A stretch of DNA of 64,000 bases from Frankia alni ACN14a (GCF_000058485.1 NC_008278.1:1234962-1298961); one strand, 5' to 3'; shown: positions 36,484 through 46,477, counted from the first letter of the stretch. Program-made: numbers and translations. The notes: a model not told the origin generated them from the sequence alone.

Positions 36484-37587
36484 ATGACGAACGACGCACC
36501 GCCCGGTCCGATCACGGTCGACGAGATCCGCCGGGTGCCGAAGGTCCTGCTGCACGACCATCTCGACGGCGGGCTGCGGCCGGCCACGGTGGTCGAGCTC
36601 GCCGACGAGACCGGTTACCGGGACCTGCCGTCCACGGACGCGAAGGCCCTGAGCACCTGGTTCCGCGGCGGGGCGCACAGCGGCTCGCTGGTGCGCTACC
36701 TGGAGACCTTCCGCCACACCGTCGGCGTGATGCAGACCCAGGAGGCGATCCGGCGGGTGGCGCGCGAGTGCGCCGAGGACCTCGCGGCCGACGGCGTGGT
36801 CTATGCCGAGGTGCGGTTCGCGCCCGAGCTGCACGTCGAGCGCGGCCTGTCGCTGGACGCGGTCGTCGAGGCCGTCCTCGACGGCTTCCGTGCTGGCTCG
36901 GCCGGCACGCCGCTGCGCATCCGCGCGCTGCTCACGGCCATGCGTCACCAGGCCCGCTCGCTGGAGATCGCGGAGCTGGCGGTGCGCTGGCGCGACGCCG
37001 GAGTGGTCGGTTTCGACATCGCCGGCGCCGAGGCGGGCAACCCGCCGACCCGGCACCTCGACGCCTTCCAGTACATCCAGCGGGCGAACGGGCACTACAC
37101 CATCCATGCGGGAGAGGCGTTCGGGCTGCCGTCGATCTGGGAGGCGGTCCAGTGGTGCAACGCCGACCGGCTCGGCCACGGGGTGCGCATCGTCGACGAC
37201 ATCACGGTCGATCCGGACGGCAAGGCGACCCTCGGAGACCTCGCCAACTACGTGCGCGACGTCCGGGTGCCGCTGGAGATGTGCCCCACCTCGAACGTGC
37301 ACACGGGTGCCGCGCCGAGCATCGAGCGCCATCCCATCGCCCTGCTGCGCCGGCTGCACTTCCGGGTCACCGTGAACACGGACAACCGGCTCATGAGCGA
37401 CGTGTCGCTGTCGAGCGAGTTCGCGACGCTCGTCGACGTCCACGGCTACGACTGGTCGGACATCCGCTGGCTCAGCCTGAACGCGATGAAGTCGGCCTTC
37501 CTGCCCTTCGACGAGCGTCTCGACCTGATCAACGATGTCATCAAGCCGGGCTACGCGCCCTACGTCCGTGAGGAGCTCGCCCGATGA
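36484..37587 (+). CDS. add: Adenosine deaminase
   Basis: Deaminates adenosine and deoxyadenosine to (deoxy)inosine. The 367-residue protein shows the metal and catalytic motifs: [10 protein letters not shown] (two zinc His), [27 protein letters not shown] (His-Ala-Gly-Glu), RLGHGVRI and [11 protein letters not shown] (Asp pair). The ATG at 36484 is preceded by GGAGGAG. It is separated from deoA by 109 bp and overlaps the next gene by 4 bp (ATGA). Its product inosine is a substrate for PunA encoded 4 kb downstream. Confidence 0.96.
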   Translation: MTNDAPPGPITVDEIRRVPKVLLHDHLDGGLRPATVVELADETGYRDLPSTDAKALSTWFRGGAHSGSLVRYLETFRHTVGVMQTQEAIRRVARECAEDLAADGVVYAEVRFAPELHVERGLSLDAVVEAVLDGFRAGSAGTPLRIRALLTAMRHQARSLEIAELAVRWRDAGVVGFDIAGAEAGNPPTRHLDAFQYIQRANGHYTIHAGEAFGLPSIWEAVQWCNADRLGHGVRIVDDITVDPDGKATLGDLANYVRDVRVPLEMCPTSNVHTGAAPSIERHPIALLRRLHFRVTVNTDNRLMSDVSLSSEFATLVDVHGYDWSDIRWLSLNAMKSAFLPFDERLDLINDVIKPGYAPYVREELAR

Positions 37588-38237
37588 GCACGAGCGTGGC
37601 AGGAACCGAGCCCCTCGGCGCCCTGACGGTGCCCGCCGGCCCGATGCCGAACCGGCCCGCCCCCGCGGGCGCCGTGGTCGGAGCCGACGGGCGGGCGCGT
37701 TGCCCCTGGGGCCTGTCGGCGCCGGAATACGTCGAGTACCACGATGAGGAGTGGGGCCGCCCGGTCCGGGACGAGGTGAGTCTGTTCGAGCGCCTCACCC
37801 TCGAGGCGTTCCAGTCCGGGCTGTCGTGGTTGACGATCCTGCGCAAGCGACCGGCATTCCGGTCGGCCTTCGCCGGGTTCGACCCGAGTGTGGTCGCCGG
37901 GTTCGGGGCCGCCGACGTCGAGCGGCTGCTCGGCGACGCCGGCATCGTGCGTAACCGCCGCAAGATCGAGGCCACGATCGTCAACGCCCGGGCGGTGCTC
38001 GCCCTCGACCGGCCGCTGCCCGAGCTGATCTGGTCGCACCGGCCGCCGCAGCGGGCCAGGCCGGCCACCCTCGCCGACGTCCCGGCGAAGACCGCCGAGT
38101 CGGTGGCGCTGGCGAAGGGGCTGCGCGCGACCGGCTTCGTGTTCGTCGGCCCGACCACCGCGTACGCGCTCATGCAGGCCTGCGGTCTGGTCGACGATCA
38201 TCTGGCGGCCTGCTGGGTTCCCCAGATGTCCGCGTAG
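37584..38237 (+). CDS. tag: DNA-3-methyladenine glycosylase I
   Basis: Removes 3-methyladenine from alkylated DNA. The 217-residue protein has the Tag signature: [20 protein letters not shown] (zinc-site Cys and substrate-pocket Glu/Tyr/Trp), [20 protein letters not shown] and [18 protein letters not shown] (helix-hairpin-like DNA contact), with late His/Cys residues for zinc ([12 protein letters not shown]). The first 35 residues are a variable extension. ATG overlaps the add stop, so a repair gene is coupled to nucleoside salvage. Convergent with deoC. Confidence 0.93.
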   Translation: MSTSVAGTEPLGALTVPAGPMPNRPAPAGAVVGADGRARCPWGLSAPEYVEYHDEEWGRPVRDEVSLFERLTLEAFQSGLSWLTILRKRPAFRSAFAGFDPSVVAGFGAADVERLLGDAGIVRNRRKIEATIVNARAVLALDRPLPELIWSHRPPQRARPATLADVPAKTAESVALAKGLRATGFVFVGPTTAYALMQACGLVDDHLAACWVPQMSA

Positions 38238-38239
38238 CC

Positions 38240-38259
38240 GCGTCCCGGGGCGGGGACGC
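38240..38259. terminator. Hairpin between convergent tag and deoC
   Basis: GCGTCCC at 38240-38246 pairs with GGGACGC at 38253-38259 around a 6-nt loop, within the 32-bp gap between the two stops. Probably a bidirectional terminator without a U-run. Confidence 0.6.
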
Positions 38260-38269
38260 CGGGGTCGGA

Positions 38270-39052
38270 TCAGGCGGGGAAGCCGGCGAGGACGTCGGCG
38301 GAGGCGGACAGCCCGAGGCGGGTTGCACCGGCCTCGAGCATGTCCTTCGCCTTCTCCGCGGTCCGGATGCCGCCGGAGGCCTTGATTCCGAGCCGTCCCC
38401 CCACCGCCTCGGCCATCGCCCGCACCGCTCGCACGCTGGCCCCCCCGGCAGGGTGGAATCCGGTGGACGTCTTGACGAACTCGGCGCCGCCGGCCTCCGC
38501 CGCCCGGCAGGCTGCGATGATGTTCGCGTCGGGCAGCAGGGCGGTCTCCAGGATCACCTTGAGGATCACATGCGGCGGCACCGACAGGCGGACCTCGGAG
38601 ATCTCGGTCTCGATCGCCCGCCAGTTCTCGTCCAGCGCGTTGGCGATGTCGATGACCATGTCGATCTCCGTCGCGCCGTCCGCGACGGCCCGGCGGGCCT
38701 CCTCGGCCTTGATGACGGTGAGATGCGTGCCGTGCGGAAAGCCGATCACCGAGGCGACGGCGAAGGCGGGCTCGGCCTCGTGGCTGCTGCGGTACGTGCT
38801 CGCCGCGGCGAGGTAGACGTGGGTCGGGGCCACGCAGACCGCGCCGACGCCCAGCCTGGCGGCCTCGGCACACAGCGCGAGCACCTCCTCGTCGGTCGCG
38901 GCCGGGGCCAGCAGGGTGTGGTCGATCAGCCGGGCGACCTCGGCCCGCCGCAAGGTGGGCCGGGCGCCCTCGGCCGTGGTGGGGGCGCCGCCCGCCGCTT
39001 CCTCGGCGGGACGGTCGGGTCCGGCGGGGTCGGTTGTCATACGTTGCATCAT
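38270..39052 (-). CDS. deoC: Deoxyribose-phosphate aldolase
   Basis: Cleaves 2-deoxyribose-5-phosphate to acetaldehyde and glyceraldehyde-3-phosphate, the exit of deoxynucleoside catabolism. The 260-residue protein has LIDHTLLAPAATDEEV, CVAPTHVYLA, VIGFPHGTH, EIDMVIDIANAL, the Schiff-base lysine in EFVKTSTGFHPAGGA and GIKASGGIRTAEKA. The N-terminal 38 residues are a variable extension; ATG 39052 is used, with other ATGs two and five codons in. Only 34 bp separate it from the divergent upp start. Confidence 0.95.
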   Translation of the reverse strand: MMQRMTTDPAGPDRPAEEAAGGAPTTAEGARPTLRRAEVARLIDHTLLAPAATDEEVLALCAEAARLGVGAVCVAPTHVYLAAASTYRSSHEAEPAFAVASVIGFPHGTHLTVIKAEEARRAVADGATEIDMVIDIANALDENWRAIETEISEVRLSVPPHVILKVILETALLPDANIIAACRAAEAGGAEFVKTSTGFHPAGGASVRAVRAMAEAVGGRLGIKASGGIRTAEKAKDMLEAGATRLGLSASADVLAGFPA

Positions 39053-39086
39053 TGCCGATCCCGTCCCGCGCTCGAGGAGTCAGTCC

Positions 39087-39725
39087 GTGCATCTGCACGT
39101 CGTGGACCATCCCCTGGCGGCCTCGTCGCTCACCGTGCTCCGCGACGAGCGCACGCCGCGCTCCCGTTTCCGGCCGACCCTGCACGACCTGGCGACGATG
39201 CTGGTCTACGAGGCGACCCGGGCGCTGCCGACCATGCCCGTGACGGTGACGACGCCGCTGGCGACGACGGCCGGGGTGCGACCGGCCGCCGAGGCGGTCG
39301 TCGCCCCGGTGCTGCGCGCCGGCCTCGGCATGCTGCCGGCGGCGCTCGGCCTGCTGCCGGACGCCCACACCGCCTTCATCGGCCTGGCCCGGGACGAGAC
39401 CACGCACCGACCCACCGTCTACCTGGAGGCCGTGCCCGCCGATCTGACCGGCCGGCCCGTGCTGCTGCTCGACCCGATGCTCGCCACCGGTGGTTCGGCG
39501 TTGCACTGCCTGCGGTTGCTGCTCGACCGCGGGGCGCGGGGCATCACGGTCGTCGCGGTCGTCGCCGCGCCGGAGGGGCTGGCGGCGCTGGAGTCCGGCC
39601 TGCCGGTCGCGGCGGCGGCGGAGCTGACTGTGGTGGCCGCAGCCGTCGACGAGCGGTTGAACGACACCGCCTACATCGTCCCCGGGCTCGGCGACGCCGG
39701 CGACCGGATCTACGGGGAGATGTGA
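39087..39725 (+). CDS. upp: Uracil phosphoribosyltransferase
   Basis: Joins uracil to PRPP to make UMP. The 212-residue protein starts VHLHVVDHPLAASSLTVLRD. PVLRAGLGMLPAALGLLP and the PRPP loop VLLLDPMLATGGSALHCL are typical, and AYIVPGLGDAGDRIYGE is the UPRT C-terminus. The GTG at 39087 has GAGGAG seven bases upstream. Divergent from deoC and convergent with the mutase. Confidence 0.96.
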   Translation: MHLHVVDHPLAASSLTVLRDERTPRSRFRPTLHDLATMLVYEATRALPTMPVTVTTPLATTAGVRPAAEAVVAPVLRAGLGMLPAALGLLPDAHTAFIGLARDETTHRPTVYLEAVPADLTGRPVLLLDPMLATGGSALHCLRLLLDRGARGITVVAVVAAPEGLAALESGLPVAAAAELTVVAAAVDERLNDTAYIVPGLGDAGDRIYGEM

Positions 39726-39811
39726 TCCACGGGAAGATGTGCGGAGTGCGGAGTGCAGCGGTGCCGGCGGACGGCCTGGGCGTGCACGGTTGGCTGCGGG
39801 TCACGGGGCGG

Positions 39812-41764
39812 CTACCCGAGCTGGCCGAGTAGATCGTCGACGGCGGCGGTGAGCTCGGCCAGCCGGGACCGGGCTCGCTCGCGGGCCGCGGTGACGGCGC
39901 TGACCACCGTGTTCTCGGTGTTCTCGGTGTTCTCGGTGTCCTCGGTGTCCTCGGTGTCCTCGGTGTTCTGGGGGGTCGCTGTGTCGTCGACCGGCTCGAC
40001 GACCTCGAGGTAGACCTTCAGCTTCGGCTCGGTCCCGCTCGGCCGGAAGGTCACCCGGTCGTCGCCGAGGAACAGGACGAGAATGTCGGCCGACGGCAGG
40101 GCATCCGCCGTCGGCAGGGCATCCGCCGTCGGCGGGACGCCGTCGTCGAGGAGATCGCGCCGGCCCGTCACCGCGCGGTCCGCGAGTCGAGGCGGGGGCT
40201 GGGCGCGCAGTCGCCGCATCGCCGTGGCGATCCGGGCGGCGTCGGCGAAGCGGACTGAGCGCTGCCCGGTCTCGTGTACGCCGATCCGCGCCGCCAACTC
40301 GTCGAGGAGATCCAGCAGGGTCCGGCCGCGCCGCTTCGCGGCGGCGGCGATGAGCGTGACGGCCAGCGCCGCGGTGATGCCGTCCTTGTCGCGCACCAGG
40401 TCCGGGACGAGGGCGTAGCCGAGCGCCTCCTCGTAACCGAAGACGAGTCCCGGATCCGCCCGCATGATCCACTTGAAGCCGGTGAGCGTCTCGCGGTATT
40501 CGACCCCCCAGCTCCGCGCCAGCGCGCGCAGGCCGGACGAGCTGACCAGGGTGGTCGCCACCGGGCCGGGCCGGTGGCGGAGCACCTGATCGGCGAGGAG
40601 CAGGCCGATCTCGTCGCCGGTGAGCAACCGCCCGCCCACCGCGACGGCGCAGCGGTCCGCGTCGGGATCGGTTGCCAGCACCAGATCCGCGCCGATGCGG
40701 TCTCCGAGAGCCAGCGCCCGGTCCATCGTGCCCGCCTCCTCGGGGTTCGGCCGGGAGACGGTCGGGAAGTCCGGATCGGGTTCGGCCTGCTCGTCGACGA
40801 GTGCCGGGGCCGCGAGCCCGGCGGCGGCGAAGACGGCGGCGAGAGTCCGGGCGCCGACCCCGTGCAGCGGGGTGTACGCGACGATCGCCGGCACGGGCAC
40901 GGGCACGGGCTCGGGCTCGGGCTCATCCGGGCCGGCCGTCGGCGCAGGGTCGGCCGTCGGTGCCAGGTCGAGGACTGCCGCCACGGCGGCGTGGATGTAG
41001 TCCTCGACGAGCCGTCCGTCGAGCTGGCGCCAGGTCTCGGCCATCGGTATTGCGGCGGCCGGACCGGCGGCGGCGATGCGCCGTTCGATGTCGGCGTCGG
41101 CGGGGGCGACGAGTTGCGCACCGCGACCCGGGTCCGGCTCGGCGCCACCCAGGTAGACCTTGTAGCCGTTGTCGGTGGCCGGATTATGGCTGGCGGTGAC
41201 CATCACGCCGGCGTCGGCGCGCAGGTGACGCACGGCGAAGGCCAGCACCGGCGTGGGCAGCGGCTCGGGCAGGACCAGGGCGCGCAGCCCGGCCCCGGCG
41301 AGGACCCGCGCGCTGTCCAGCGCGAACGCCTCGCTGCGGTGCCGAGCGTCGTAGCCGATGACGACCAGGGCAGGCGCGGCCGGGGTGCCACCCCCCGCTC
41401 CCGCCTGCGCTCCCGCCCGCGCCGTCGTGTCTGCCTGGGCGCCCGCCGGCGCGACCGCCTCTGCCGGCACCGTGGCGCGCAGCCAGGCGGCCAGGCCGGC
41501 GGCGGTACGGCGCACCACGGCCGTGTTCATCCCGCCGGGTCCGGCCCGCAGCGGCCCGCGCAGCCCCGCCGTCCCGAACCGCAACGGCGCCCGGAACCGG
41601 TCGGCGAGTTCGTCGAGCGCCGCCGGGTCGCGGACGGCCTCGGCGCACAGCCGGGTCAGCTCGGCCCGGTCCGCGTCGTCCGGGTCGTCGGCGAGCCAGG
41701 CCCGGACCCGTCCGGCCAGCGGATCGGGCAGCCCCGGCGGCAGGTCGGTGGCCGACGCCGTCAT
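39812..41764 (-). CDS. pmmB: Alpha-D-phosphohexomutase family enzyme (PmmB-like; possible phosphopentomutase)
   Basis: A 650-residue phosphosugar mutase. GVMVTASHNPATDNGYKVY holds the phosphoserine, ATDPDADRCAVA binds the metal, GYEEALGYALVPDLVRDKDG the sugar site, and RPSGTEPKLKVYLEV the phosphate-binding end. The family converts 1-phospho- to 6-phospho-hexoses, or pentose-1- to pentose-5-phosphates. It lies 39 bp downstream of punA, amid genes that make (deoxy)ribose-1-phosphate and use deoxyribose-5-phosphate. No deoB is seen in the window, so a phosphopentomutase role is plausible inference. Low-complexity insertions occur near residues 105-125 and 270-290, with an acidic NTED repeat near 600. 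Start ATG 41764. Confidence 0.85.
   Translation of the reverse strand: MTASATDLPPGLPDPLAGRVRAWLADDPDDADRAELTRLCAEAVRDPAALDELADRFRAPLRFGTAGLRGPLRAGPGGMNTAVVRRTAAGLAAWLRATVPAEAVAPAGAQADTTARAGAQAGAGGGTPAAPALVVIGYDARHRSEAFALDSARVLAGAGLRALVLPEPLPTPVLAFAVRHLRADAGVMVTASHNPATDNGYKVYLGGAEPDPGRGAQLVAPADADIERRIAAAGPAAAIPMAETWRQLDGRLVEDYIHAAVAAVLDLAPTADPAPTAGPDEPEPEPVPVPVPAIVAYTPLHGVGARTLAAVFAAAGLAAPALVDEQAEPDPDFPTVSRPNPEEAGTMDRALALGDRIGADLVLATDPDADRCAVAVGGRLLTGDEIGLLLADQVLRHRPGPVATTLVSSSGLRALARSWGVEYRETLTGFKWIMRADPGLVFGYEEALGYALVPDLVRDKDGITAALAVTLIAAAAKRRGRTLLDLLDELAARIGVHETGQRSVRFADAARIATAMRRLRAQPPPRLADRAVTGRRDLLDDGVPPTADALPTADALPSADILVLFLGDDRVTFRPSGTEPKLKVYLEVVEPVDDTATPQNTEDTEDTEDTENTENTENTVVSAVTAARERARSRLAELTAAVDDLLGQLG
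39911..39970 (-). repeat. 9-bp tandem repeats in the mutase gene
   Basis: Six to seven copies of a 9-bp unit (GTTCTCGGT, then GTCCTCGGT) encode an acidic Asn/Asp-Thr-Glu run on the minus strand, inserted in the C-terminal domain. Confidence 0.9.
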
Positions 41765-41803
41765 GGTCTCGCCGTGGCCGGTGCCGTCACGATCTCGCCG
41801 TCT

Positions 41804-42616
41804 CTAGAGCCGGGCGGCGACGTCGGCGAGCAGAACCCCCATGCGTTCCGCCGCGGCCGCCCCGGCGGCCAGCACTTCCAGGTGGTTCAACGGCTCGCCG
41901 GTCATGCCCGCCGCAAGGTTGGTCACCAGTGACACGCCCAGCACCTCGGCGCCGGCGGCCCGGGCGGCGATCGTCTCGTGCACCGTCGACATGCCCACCA
42001 GATCGGCGCCCAGCACCCGCAGCATCCTGATCTCCGCGGGCGTCTCGAAGTGCGGTCCGGGCAGGCCGGCGTAGACACCCTCCGACAGCGACGGGTCGAC
42101 CTCGCGGGCCAGGGCGCGCAGCCGTGGCGAGTAGGCGTCGGTGAGATCGGTGAAGGCGGGTCCCACGAGCGGTGATCGTCCGGTCAGGTTGAGATGGTCG
42201 GAGATGAGGACCGGCTGGCCGATGGTCATGTCGGCGCGAAGCCCGCCGGCGGCGTTCGTCAGCACGACCGTCGACGCACCCGCGGCGCAGGCCAGCCGCA
42301 CGGCGTGCACCACCTGTGACAGCGCGTGGCCCTCGTACGCGTGCACCCGGCCCAGGTAGACGAGCAGCCGGCGGTCCTCGAGGCGCAGCGACTGGGCGAC
42401 CGGCCGATGACCGGGCACCTTGGTGCCCGGTGGAAAGCCCCCGAGCTCGGCGAAGGTGACTTCGGTGACCTCCCTGGCCCGTCGCGCGAGCACGTCCGCG
42501 GCCGGGCGCCACCCCGAGCCCAGCAGAATCGCCACGTCGTGCCGCCCGGCCCCGGTCAGCTCCGCCAGCCGCGCGGCCGAGGCCGCCGCATCCGGTTCCT
42601 CCGCCTGCTCTCGCAC
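41804..42616 (-). CDS. punA: Purine-nucleoside phosphorylase (trimeric, inosine/guanosine type)
   Basis: Splits (deoxy)inosine and guanosine with phosphate to purine plus (deoxy)ribose-1-phosphate. The 270-residue protein has [65 protein letters not shown] and the base-binding [13 protein letters not shown]. The GTG at 42616 gives the normal length; it lacks a ribosome site, and TACAGT lies six bases upstream, suggesting a leaderless mRNA. It heads a likely two-gene operon with the mutase and takes the inosine made by Add. Confidence 0.95.
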   Translation of the reverse strand: MREQAEEPDAAASAARLAELTGAGRHDVAILLGSGWRPAADVLARRAREVTEVTFAELGGFPPGTKVPGHRPVAQSLRLEDRRLLVYLGRVHAYEGHALSQVVHAVRLACAAGASTVVLTNAAGGLRADMTIGQPVLISDHLNLTGRSPLVGPAFTDLTDAYSPRLRALAREVDPSLSEGVYAGLPGPHFETPAEIRMLRVLGADLVGMSTVHETIAARAAGAEVLGVSLVTNLAAGMTGEPLNHLEVLAAGAAAAERMGVLLADVAARL

Positions 42617-42622
42617 CCGGCG

Positions 42623-42628
42623 ACTGTA
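42623..42628 (-). promoter_or_regulatory. -10 element of a probably leaderless punA mRNA
   Basis: On the minus strand TACAGT (42628-42623) is followed by 6 nt and the punA GTG. This matches the arrangement at 7786 and would put transcription start at the start codon. Confidence 0.45.
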
Positions 42629-42655
42629 CGGGGTGCGTGGAGGAGACTGGCGTGC

Positions 42656-43045
42656 GTGCCCCTGTTGCCGTCCCACCGCCGGCTCCCGTCCGTGCCGCTG
42701 GAGTCCGGTGAGTTCACCGAGGTCGTGTTGCGGGGACGGCTGACCGATCCCGACGGGCCGGGACGGCTGACGTCGAAGGTGGAGACGTTCGTCGGCCATC
42801 GGGTCGGTGCCTCCCGGTGGATCGTGCTCACCGACAGACGGCTGCTCGTCGTCGCGCCGTTTCCCCGGGACGGCGACTGGTTCGACGTCGTGTTCGACCG
42901 TCGCGAGGTGAGCGCCTCCCGCGGGGTCAAGCACGGCGACGTCATCACGGTGGAACTCAGCACGCCGCGCGGACGCCAGGTCCTGCGCGTCCCGGCCCGG
43001 CTGCGCACCGAGGCCGGCCGCTTCATCCGCGCGCTGCGTCGCTAG
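42656..43045 (+). CDS. Small PH-like domain protein
   Basis: A 129-residue soluble protein with a strand-rich pattern like bacterial PH domains: [49 protein letters not shown] and [19 protein letters not shown], closed by a helix ([12 protein letters not shown]). No membrane segment. Function unknown. The GTG at 42656 has GGAGGAG about ten bases upstream; the long frame from 42326 is antisense to punA. Divergent from punA with a 39-bp gap. Confidence 0.65.
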   Translation: MPLLPSHRRLPSVPLESGEFTEVVLRGRLTDPDGPGRLTSKVETFVGHRVGASRWIVLTDRRLLVVAPFPRDGDWFDVVFDRREVSASRGVKHGDVITVELSTPRGRQVLRVPARLRTEAGRFIRALRR

Positions 43046-43156
43046 GCGACCGGTCGGGCGCGCCGGACGGCGGACGACCGGGACCACCTTCTCGGGTGGG
43101 GGCGAGCCTCTCGCGTGGGTGCGCGACCTGACGCGAGGCGCGGCGGCCTGACCGGA

Positions 43157-43191
43157 CCGTCCCGACGCAGCGGCCGATAAGGTCGGGACGG
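43157..43191 (+). promoter_or_regulatory. 10-bp stem-loop between the PH gene and aspS
   Basis: CCGTCCCGAC at 43157-43166 pairs exactly with GTCGGGACGG at 43182-43191, with a 15-nt loop. It is 112 bp past the PH stop and 93 bp before aspS, so it could be a terminator or a leader structure for aspS. Confidence 0.4.
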
Positions 43192-43283
43192 GATCCCGCG
43201 GCGGGCGTGACGATATCGCCACAGCACTGGCGTGACACCGCGCCCGGTGGGCCGAACCGGACAGCGATGGGAACAACGGACCG

Positions 43284-45140
43284 ATGACTACAACCCAGCC
43301 GGCCACCGGCGAGCTACCGATCCCGGAGCCGGGGGTCTCCGCGGCCAGCGGGCAGCGTACGGCCATGCGCACGCATCTGTGCGCTGACCTGCGGGCCGAT
43401 CACGTCGGCCGGACCGTGTCGGTGTGCGGCTGGGTGGCCCACCGCCGCCAGCACGGGCAGTCGCTGACCTTCGTCGACCTGCGGGACCACTCCGGCCTCC
43501 TGCAGGTCGTCGTCGACGGATCCGTCGACGTCCGCTCCGAGTACGTGTTGCGAGTCACCGGCACGGTGGCCATCCGGCCGGAGGGCACGGCGAACCCGGC
43601 GCTGGCGACGGGGGAGGTCGAGCTGCGCGACTGCGCTGTCGAGATCCTGTCGGTCGCCACCCCGCCGCCGTTCCCCCTCGACGACCGGGCCGACGCCGTC
43701 GACGAGTCCACCCGGCTGGCCTATCGCTACCTCGACCTGCGTCGGGAGCGGATGCAGCGCAACCTGCGGACCCGCTCCGCGGTGCTGGGCGCGATGCGCG
43801 CCGCCCTGGCGCCCCTCGACTTCGTCGAGGTGGAGACGCCGCTGCTGATGCCGTCGACGCCGGAGGGTGCCCGGGAGTTCATCGTCCCGTCCCGGCAGTT
43901 CCCGGGAAGCTTCTACGCCCTGCCGCAGTCGCCGCAGCTGTTCAAGCAGCTGCTCATGGTGGGCGGGACCGACCGCTACTTCCAGTTCGCGCGTTGCCTG
44001 CGGGACGAGGACCTGCGCGCTGACCGGCAGTACGAGTTCACCCAGCTCGACCTCGAGATGAGCTTCGTCGACCAGGACGACGTGCTCGACGTGATCTCCG
44101 CCGCGGTGCTGGCCGCGGCGCGGGCGGTGCGGACCGACACGGTGCCGCCGATCGAACGGATCACCTGGCACGAGTCGATGAACCGCTTCGGCGTCGACAA
44201 GCCGGACCTGCGATTCGGGATGGAGCTCGTCGAGCTCACCGCGATCTTCGCCGGCAGCGGCTTCAAGGCGTTCGCCGGCGCCGAGGCGATCAAGGGCATT
44301 CGGGTGCCCGGTGGCTCGGCCGCGCACAACCGGCGCCGGCTGGACGATCTCACCACGCGGGCCAAGGCACTGGGCGCCAAGGGCCTGGTGTGGATGCGGG
44401 TGGGCGCCGGTGGTGAGCTGGAGTCGCCGGTGGCGAAGTTCCTCTCGGCGGACGAACTCGCCGGGATCGTCGCCGCGACCGACGCCGTCGAGGGCGACCT
44501 GCTGCTGCTGGTCGCCGACGCGTGGGCGACCACCTGCGAGGTGCTCGGACAGCTCCGCAACGATCTCGGTCGCCCGCCGGCCGGCCAGGGGCCGCTGCGG
44601 TTCGTGTGGGTGGTGGACTTCCCGCTGTTCGTCGGCGTCGACCCGGCCACCGGGCGGCCCAAGCCCGGGCACCACCCCTTCACCCGCCCGCATCCCGACG
44701 ACATCGCGAAGCTGGAGAGCGAACCGCTCGCGGTGCGCAGCCGCGCCTACGACCTGGTGCTCAACGGCTGGGAGCTCGGGTCCGGTTCGATCCGGATCCA
44801 CGAGAGCGCCCTGCAGCAGCGCATCTTCGGCCTGCTCGGGATCACGCCCGACGAGGCGAACGCCCGGTTCGGCTTCTTCCTCACCCCGTTTGGCTACGGT
44901 GCGCCGCCGCATGGCGGTTTCGCGGTCGGCATCGACCGGTTGGTCGCCATCCTCGCGGGTGAGGAGAACATCCGTGAGGTCATCGCCTTCCCGAAGACCC
45001 AGTCCGGTCTCGACCCGCTGACGGGGGCGCCCACCCAGGTGACCGACCGTCAGCTTCGTGAACTGGGCGTACGAGTCATTGCCGCGGCCCCCCCGGCTAC
45101 GGCGGCTGCGCCGGCCTCCGCGGGAGGGGAGCGGGGGTAG
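43284..45140 (+). CDS. aspS: Aspartyl-tRNA synthetase
   Basis: Charges tRNA-Asp, and possibly tRNA-Asn if non-discriminating. The 618 residues show an N-terminal OB-fold anticodon domain ([20 protein letters not shown]), class II motif 1 ([20 protein letters not shown]), motif 2 ([18 protein letters not shown]), the bacterial GAD insertion (residues about 300-420) and motif 3 ([18 protein letters not shown]). The ATG at 43284 adds 27 residues before the usual [13 protein letters not shown] 43365 is the alternative start. The C-terminal 20 residues are an Ala/Pro tail. Confidence 0.95.
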   Translation: MTTTQPATGELPIPEPGVSAASGQRTAMRTHLCADLRADHVGRTVSVCGWVAHRRQHGQSLTFVDLRDHSGLLQVVVDGSVDVRSEYVLRVTGTVAIRPEGTANPALATGEVELRDCAVEILSVATPPPFPLDDRADAVDESTRLAYRYLDLRRERMQRNLRTRSAVLGAMRAALAPLDFVEVETPLLMPSTPEGAREFIVPSRQFPGSFYALPQSPQLFKQLLMVGGTDRYFQFARCLRDEDLRADRQYEFTQLDLEMSFVDQDDVLDVISAAVLAAARAVRTDTVPPIERITWHESMNRFGVDKPDLRFGMELVELTAIFAGSGFKAFAGAEAIKGIRVPGGSAAHNRRRLDDLTTRAKALGAKGLVWMRVGAGGELESPVAKFLSADELAGIVAATDAVEGDLLLLVADAWATTCEVLGQLRNDLGRPPAGQGPLRFVWVVDFPLFVGVDPATGRPKPGHHPFTRPHPDDIAKLESEPLAVRSRAYDLVLNGWELGSGSIRIHESALQQRIFGLLGITPDEANARFGFFLTPFGYGAPPHGGFAVGIDRLVAILAGEENIREVIAFPKTQSGLDPLTGAPTQVTDRQLRELGVRVIAAAPPATAAAPASAGGERG

Positions 45141-45239
45141 GAACGGCTCGAATGGGTACTCAGCTCCTGCTGTCCGTGAGCCGAGCGGAACGGTGACGGC
45201 CGCCCGACACCGGCATCGGCCCCGATCCGAGGAGCCCAG

Positions 45240-46388
45240 GTGCAGATTCCCTTCTCGTCCTCGACGAGCTCCAGTCTCGGCATCGAGTGGGAACTGCAGC
45301 TCGTCGACCAACAGTCCCGCGAGCTGCGCGGCGAGGCCACCCTCATCCTCGACGAGCTGCGGGCGAAGGTCGGCGAGCGGGAGGCGGCCAAGGCGAAACA
45401 CGAGCTGTTCGAGTCGACCGTCGAGGTCATCACCGGGGTCTGCGGGTCGGTGGGGGAGGCGACCGCCGACCTGGCCGGCACGGTGTCGCTGCTGCGTGAC
45501 CTGGCGGAGCGGCGCGGGGTCGGCCTGATGTGCAGCGGCACCCATCCCACCAGCGACTACGCCGGGCAGCGCATCACCGACGACAACCGGTACTCGCGGC
45601 TGGTCAGCCAGATGCAGTGGCTGGCCCGCCGGCTGCTCATCTTCGGCGTCCACGTGCACGTCGGGGTTCGTTCGCCGGACAAGGCGATGCCGATCATGAA
45701 TGCCCTGATGGTGTACATCCCGCATTTCCTCGCCCTGTCCGCCTCGTCGCCGTTCTGGCTGGGCGGGGACACGGGCCTGGCCTCGTCGCGCTCCCAGGTG
45801 TTCGCCAGCCTGCCCACCGCGGGCCTGCCCTACCCGCTGGAGGACTGGCCGCGCTTCGAGTCCTTCATGGAGACGCTCATCGCGGCGGGCACGATCGAGA
45901 CGATCCGGGAGGTCTGGTGGGACATCCGGCCTCATCCCAACTTCGGGACCGTGGAACTGCGGATCTGTGACGGGCTGCCGACGCTGCTGGAGGTCGGTGC
46001 GGTCGCCGCCCTCGCACAGTGTCTCGTCGACCGGATGAACACCCAGATCGACCGCGGATACCGGCTCCCGACACCGCAGCGGTGGCTGGTGCAGGAGAAC
46101 AAGTGGCGGGCGGCCCGTTACGGCCTTGACGCGCAGATCCTGATCGACGACCGCGGCGGGGTGCGATCGGTCCGCGACGACCTCGTGGACCTCGTGGAGG
46201 ATCTGCTTCCGGTCGCCCACCGGCTGGACTGCGCGCAGCAGCTCGCCGACGTCCTGGTGATCCTCGAGACCGGGGCGAGCTACACCCGGCAGCGGGCGGT
46301 GGCCCGGCGGGCCGATGGAGATCTCACCCGGGTCGTCGATACCCTGCTGGAAGAGATGAATACCGGCCGTCCGGTCGTTGCCGGATAG
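45240..46388 (+). CDS. Carboxylate-amine ligase (glutamate-cysteine ligase 2 family, YbdK-like)
   Basis: A 382-residue ATP-dependent ligase of the GCS2 family, which joins glutamate to cysteine or another amine. LGIEWELQLVDQQS is the N-terminal metal/ATP motif; MCSGTHPTSDYAGQ, FGVHVHVGVRSPDKA, WWDIRPHPNFGTVELRICDG and QENKWRAARYGLDAQI are conserved segments. The GTG at 45240 has GAGGAG six bases upstream. The gene follows aspS in the same direction (99-bp gap). The exact amine is unknown; several YbdK relatives have only weak gamma-glutamylcysteine activity. Confidence 0.88.
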   Translation: MQIPFSSSTSSSLGIEWELQLVDQQSRELRGEATLILDELRAKVGEREAAKAKHELFESTVEVITGVCGSVGEATADLAGTVSLLRDLAERRGVGLMCSGTHPTSDYAGQRITDDNRYSRLVSQMQWLARRLLIFGVHVHVGVRSPDKAMPIMNALMVYIPHFLALSASSPFWLGGDTGLASSRSQVFASLPTAGLPYPLEDWPRFESFMETLIAAGTIETIREVWWDIRPHPNFGTVELRICDGLPTLLEVGAVAALAQCLVDRMNTQIDRGYRLPTPQRWLVQENKWRAARYGLDAQILIDDRGGVRSVRDDLVDLVEDLLPVAHRLDCAQQLADVLVILETGASYTRQRAVARRADGDLTRVVDTLLEEMNTGRPVVAG

Positions 46389-46477
46389 GTGCGTCGGCGC
46401 GCACCCGACGGTCCGGTATCCGAAACGGCGCGCGTCAGGGCCCGTGCGGCGCCCGCAGGGAGGAGCCCGGCCGGCAG

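Noticed and set aside
43046-43283. T-box or tRNA-like element before aspS
   Set aside because: A stem is present but no T-box sequence, specifier loop or tRNA cloverleaf could be drawn.
43314-46220. 968-codon minus-strand frame across aspS and the carboxylate-amine ligase gene
   Set aside because: Shadow frame spanning two real opposite-strand genes and their gap; composition is His/Arg/Asp-rich with no motif.
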